Assembly: GCF_903469665.1 (NCBI RefSeq)
Contig: NZ_CAGKLC010000005.1
Location: 1-64,000 of the forward strand
Source of the DNA: Flavobacterium sp. UGB4466
GTDB lineage: Bacteria > Bacteroidota > Bacteroidia > Flavobacteriales > Flavobacteriaceae
Direction of reading: 5' to 3'
DNA: 64,000 nt
Below, piece after piece: positions 61,119 through 64,000 of the stretch. Below the pieces are notes generated by a model. The model saw only the letters and a list, made by a program, of their open reading frames with translations. It had not been told where the DNA came from and did no database searches. Numbering within the stretch: the stretch's first letter is position 1; every line of letters starts with the position of its first letter. Position numbers and translations under genes: made by a program.

Positions 61119-61568
61119 TTACTTTAATAACCCCACTTTTCGTTTCCATTCTTCGTAAAAAGGAGGATTGGTCAGCATTAGATTTCCTTCCTGATCTAAA
61201 AAAACCTGAACGGTTTCTCCGGTGCAGGCCACTTCACCTTTATCGTCCAGTATTCTGAAACGATAGATCATTTTTGCAGCGGGTGTGTCAATTACCGTAG
61301 TTTCTATGGTTACCACATCGCCATAACGCAAAGACAATTTGTGTTCGCATTTTGATTTTACGATTGGAGTTGTGTAGCCTGTTTTGGCAATGTCCAAATA
61401 CGTAAGTCCGTGTTCGCGTCCAAAAGCTTCACGTCCGTCTTCAAAATAGGTGATATAATTGCCGTGCCACACGATTCCAAGCGGATCCGTTTCGTTAAAA
61501 CGAATCCTGATTTCATGCGAAACGGTTAGTTCGGTTGCTTCGTTAAACTGTTCTTTTCTTTTTGTCAT
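61119..61568 (-). CDS. Acyl-CoA/ACP thioesterase, 4HBT (YbgC) type
   Basis: A 149-residue hot-dog thioesterase. The signature RFNETDPLGIVWHGNYITYFEDGREAF carries the catalytic Asp (in DPLG) and the following His; see first 20 residues only as the landmark region 24-50. The ATG at 61568 was chosen over a TTG at 61580. It overlaps the ABC permease stop by 26 bases and so is translationally coupled to the transporter genes. It likely releases or edits acyl chains during pigment synthesis. Confidence 0.9.
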   Translation of the reverse strand: MTKRKEQFNEATELTVSHEIRIRFNETDPLGIVWHGNYITYFEDGREAFGREHGLTYLDIAKTGYTTPIVKSKCEHKLSLRYGDVVTIETTVIDTPAAKMIYRFRILDDKGEVACTGETVQVFLDQEGNLMLTNPPFYEEWKRKVGLLK

Positions 61569-62832
61569 AAAATAAGGCAATGGATGTTGTGATAATAAAG
61601 AACAAAAATAACAAACTTATTTTTGGGATGATTTCAAGGAAAGATACGTTGCGAAGTAAAACATCATAGAAAGCTTCTAATCCCCAGTTCATAGGTGATG
61701 ATTTAGCAATAAGCTGCATGATCCCCGGCATTGCAAAAACGGGAACCCAGATTCCGCCAATCGCCGCCAGAATAATAACACTTGTCGCACCAAAGGGAGC
61801 CGATTGTTCCTGCGTGCTTGCGACCGTTCCCAATAAAATTCCGAAACCAATAGCCGCGAAACCTGAAAATAAGGCTACAACACTCATTAAAAATAAATGG
61901 CCTTCAATATTTAAAGAAGGTAAACCAATATGTGGAAACAAAAAGACTGCGACCGCCACCATCATGTAAAACTGTATCATACAAATGACAGAGTAGGTGA
62001 TGGTTTTACCAATTATAACCACAATATTAGAAACCGGATTGGTCAATAAACGAACAAAGGTTCCCTGTGATTTTTCTTTTACAATATTGATAGATAAAGG
62101 AATTACAATAAAGAATATAGCAAAAAGGGTCCAGGCCGGAACATTATGCTGCACGGAGTTTGGACGCACTTCTTTGTTGTTTATTTTTGGAATAATTTCT
62201 TTAAAGGTGATGAAACTTTTTTGTTCAAATTCGGCATTTCCTTCTCCCAGCTGATTTTGAAAAGTGGTATAAATAGACTTGGTTTCGATCTGTGAAATCA
62301 TCTTATCGATGGAACTCATCACGGCATTCTTGAAGCTCATTTGAACCGCAGGATCAAAATACAATTTAACTTCTTTTTCTTTAATTACTTTCGGTTTTTT
62401 GGCTTGAGCCGAAGTATCTGTTTCTGTTAGCCCCATTTTGCTCACAATGTTTTCGACATTCTGATCAATTTTGGTTTGCAGATCAACACTTAGTTTTTCC
62501 GGAATTACAATGGCCAGCTGAAACTTTCCTTTGTAAACGGCTTCCCTGGCAATTTCTTCCGTAATGGGTTTATGATCAATTTGTGTGACCACACTAAAAA
62601 GCTGACTTTTCTCCAGATTATCAAAAACGGTTTTAGACACTGAACCTTTATCGTTATCAACCAGTAAAATCTGAATTTTGTTATCGCTAACGGTTTTGAA
62701 AGTACTGTCCTGAATCAAGGTTACGGTAATCACCAAAACCAAAGGCATGATGAATAAAATGATCAAACCGCCCAGATCTCGTTTGAGCAGGAGAAATTCT
62801 TTTACGACCGACATCCAAATTTTATATACCAT
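61543..62832 (-). CDS. ABC-2-type exporter permease (pigment cluster)
   Basis: A 429-residue permease: an N-terminal helix (about residues 20-40), a long extracytoplasmic domain (about 45-235) and five C-terminal helices, the layout of ABC2_membrane_3/YhhJ-type exporters. The segment KEKSQGTFVRLLTNP before the helices is the coupling region. It overlaps the ATPase gene by 11 bases, so they form one exporter. The substrate is presumably a cluster intermediate or precursor lipid. Confidence 0.9.
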   Translation of the reverse strand: MVYKIWMSVVKEFLLLKRDLGGLIILFIMPLVLVITVTLIQDSTFKTVSDNKIQILLVDNDKGSVSKTVFDNLEKSQLFSVVTQIDHKPITEEIAREAVYKGKFQLAIVIPEKLSVDLQTKIDQNVENIVSKMGLTETDTSAQAKKPKVIKEKEVKLYFDPAVQMSFKNAVMSSIDKMISQIETKSIYTTFQNQLGEGNAEFEQKSFITFKEIIPKINNKEVRPNSVQHNVPAWTLFAIFFIVIPLSINIVKEKSQGTFVRLLTNPVSNIVVIIGKTITYSVICMIQFYMMVAVAVFLFPHIGLPSLNIEGHLFLMSVVALFSGFAAIGFGILLGTVASTQEQSAPFGATSVIILAAIGGIWVPVFAMPGIMQLIAKSSPMNWGLEAFYDVLLRNVSFLEIIPKISLLFLFFIITTSIALFYDKKKRTV

Positions 62833-63574
62833 CTCTAAAGTCTTTACCGGTTAATGAAATAAAAACTTCTTCAAGATTACGAGCTTCTTCAGTAGAAGCA
62901 ATTAGGCTCGAAGGTGTACCTTGGGCATAAATTCTGCCGCGGTCTAAAATGGCAATATGAGTACAGAAATCTTCCGCTTCTGCTAAATGGTGTGAGGTAT
63001 AGATAATGGTGGTTCCGTTTTGATTTAAGAATTTTAAATAGTCTATGATGGCATTTTTCGATTGAACGTCAACACCCACGGTTGGTTCGTCTAAAAACAA
63101 AACTTTGGGATTGTGTAAAATTCCGGCAATCAAATTGACTCTGCGCTTCATACCGCCTGAGAAAGTCTCAATACGCTTGTCGGCAAATTTTAATAATCCT
63201 AAAAGATCTAAGGTTTCAATGACCTTGTCTTTTAGATAATTGCCTTTTAGTCCGTACATGCTTCCAAAATAATGTAAATTTTCCCGGGCTGTTAGGGTAG
63301 GGTATAAAGCATACTCCTGAGGGACAACGCCAATTATTTTTTTGATTTTGGAGGAATGATGGGTATAATTCAGACTATCAATAGTGAAATGTCCTGAAGT
63401 TGGTTTGATCAGTCCGCAAAGCATGGAGATTAAAGTGGTTTTTCCGGCACCATTAGGCCCCAATAACCCAAAAATCTGACCTTGATTAATCTCCAGCGAA
63501 ACATCGTTCAAAGAATACAGATCTGCATTTTTGTACTTTTTCGAAAGGGATTCTATTTTTATTATGGATTGCAA
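62822..63574 (-). CDS. ABC transporter ATP-binding protein (pigment cluster)
   Basis: A 250-residue ABC ATPase. Walker A is GPNGAGKT (residues 39-46), Q-loop VVPQEYALYP, signature FSGGMKRR, Walker B VLFLDEPTVG and H-loop YTSHHLAEAE. All motifs are canonical. It works with the permease encoded directly downstream. Confidence 0.95.
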   Translation of the reverse strand: MQSIIKIESLSKKYKNADLYSLNDVSLEINQGQIFGLLGPNGAGKTTLISMLCGLIKPTSGHFTIDSLNYTHHSSKIKKIIGVVPQEYALYPTLTARENLHYFGSMYGLKGNYLKDKVIETLDLLGLLKFADKRIETFSGGMKRRVNLIAGILHNPKVLFLDEPTVGVDVQSKNAIIDYLKFLNQNGTTIIYTSHHLAEAEDFCTHIAILDRGRIYAQGTPSSLIASTEEARNLEEVFISLTGKDFRDGI

Positions 63575-63581
63575 AATATTC

Positions 63582-64000
63582 TTAGCTAATAGCTTTTTTT
63601 AGTTTTTTGAAAAAGATTTCTTCACGATTGGCAATGTCCAGTAGTTCATCGGCAATTGTATTGTAGGCATCTTCTTTGGCGCTTCTGTTTTTGTAAATTC
63701 TTGAGGCTTCAACGGCAAAATCACGCCATGAATCACCGATTTGTGTCATCTCTTTTGAAAGGGATTTTAATTCTTCATTGTTCAGAATAACTGAAGCTTC
63801 CTGTAAAAAAGCGGCATAAATAAATCGGAAACCTCCGCCTCCTGTACCTATTTCTTCCTGCATACGAACCATTTGTGCCAAATAGTGATTGGCTTTTTTA
63901 GTACCGTGTTTTACAGGCCATCTTCGGATTTGTTTGGAAACAAATTTGATTCCGCGGACACCCACAATAGGCATTGGTGCCAACATATCGCGGCAGGTAT
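63582..64000 (-). CDS. DUF4872/BtrH-N-type protein, C-terminal part (5' truncated)
   Basis: The frame is open to the right edge (codons before the apparent ATG at 63986 read Thr-Cys-Arg-Asp), so the gene starts outside the window. The ~139 visible residues match the C-terminal part of DUF4872 proteins that have an N-terminal BtrH-like domain: RRWPVKHGTKKANHYLAQM and EEIGTGGGGFRFIYAAFLQEA. These are papain-like acyltransferase relatives regularly present in flexirubin clusters. The role of this gene is therefore probably acyl transfer or cleavage in the pathway. Confidence 0.8.
   Translation of the reverse strand, partial: TCRDMLAPMPIVGVRGIKFVSKQIRRWPVKHGTKKANHYLAQMVRMQEEIGTGGGGFRFIYAAFLQEASVILNNEELKSLSKEMTQIGDSWRDFAVEASRIYKNRSAKEDAYNTIADELLDIANREEIFFKKLKKAIS

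Noticed and set aside
1..64000. tRNA, rRNA, insertion sequence or prophage
   Set aside because: No cloverleaf-like sequence, rRNA segment, transposase or phage structural gene was recognised by eye; the ORF6N protein alone does not make a prophage.

Overview
The window looks like a Flavobacterium chromosome (Bacteroidota, Flavobacteriaceae). The evidence is low-GC DNA, TAnnTTTG-type -7 promoter boxes in front of many genes, a gliding/type IX secretion gene (sprE/porW), an F-type ATP synthase operon without atpD/atpC, and a large flexirubin/aryl-polyene-type pigment cluster. Gene order and protein style resemble Flavobacterium johnsoniae. That placement comes from recognising families, not from a search.

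Layout. 1-8.2 kb is the end of a surface-polysaccharide locus: a truncated glycosyltransferase, a Wzy/WaaL-like membrane protein, GT4 enzymes, a UDP-glucuronate decarboxylase-like SDR, a WecB-type epimerase, an ORF6N protein and a CapK/PaaK-like adenylating enzyme. 8.3-15.3 kb holds housekeeping genes (purD, upp) mixed with small membrane or unknown families, a DUF4254 gene and a GT9 heptosyltransferase-like gene. The last two are separated by a lone AlbA_2/HATPase gene that looks inserted. 15.2-19.7 kb has two small hypotheticals, a PaaE-like reductase and an ABC exporter. 19.8-28.7 kb runs sprE, bactofilin, atpZ-like, a membrane protein and atpB-E-F-H-A-G. 28.8-36.8 kb has a GNAT gene and then an envelope cluster: flippase, dut, sugar nucleotidyltransferase, TPR protein, DUF4292 lipoprotein and a degenerate EnvC-like protein. 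36.8-37.35 kb is a non-coding repeat island. 37.35-42.6 kb has a CBS protein, rbfA, a LolC/E-like permease, a MATE transporter, a small acidic protein and dusB.

42.7-64.0 kb is one long minus-strand biosynthetic cluster. In transcription order it contains a DUF4872/BtrH-like protein (cut by the window edge), an ABC transporter, a thioesterase, a ketosynthase, a half-length ketosynthase-like protein, ACP, a second ketosynthase, a ketosynthase-fold protein without catalytic residues, a polysaccharide deacetylase, a LolA-like protein, a lipoprotein, two beta-barrel proteins, a hot-dog dehydratase, a small secreted protein, a GT2-DUF2062 protein, a three-part MMPL-acyltransferase-methyltransferase-like fusion, an FAD oxidoreductase, a C45-type Ntn hydrolase lipoprotein and a PaaK-like ligase. 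Together these could build an aryl polyene chain on ACP, modify it, and move it through the inner membrane and periplasm to the outer membrane.

The most interesting material not explained by ordinary genes is: the fusion protein; the two non-catalytic ketosynthase relatives; the paired beta-barrels in the pigment operon; several families of palindromic intergenic repeats, three of them at gene junctions in the pigment operon; a 31-base palindrome inside the ORF6N gene; and a strong hairpin after atpE. No rRNA, tRNA, CRISPR array or insertion sequence was seen.
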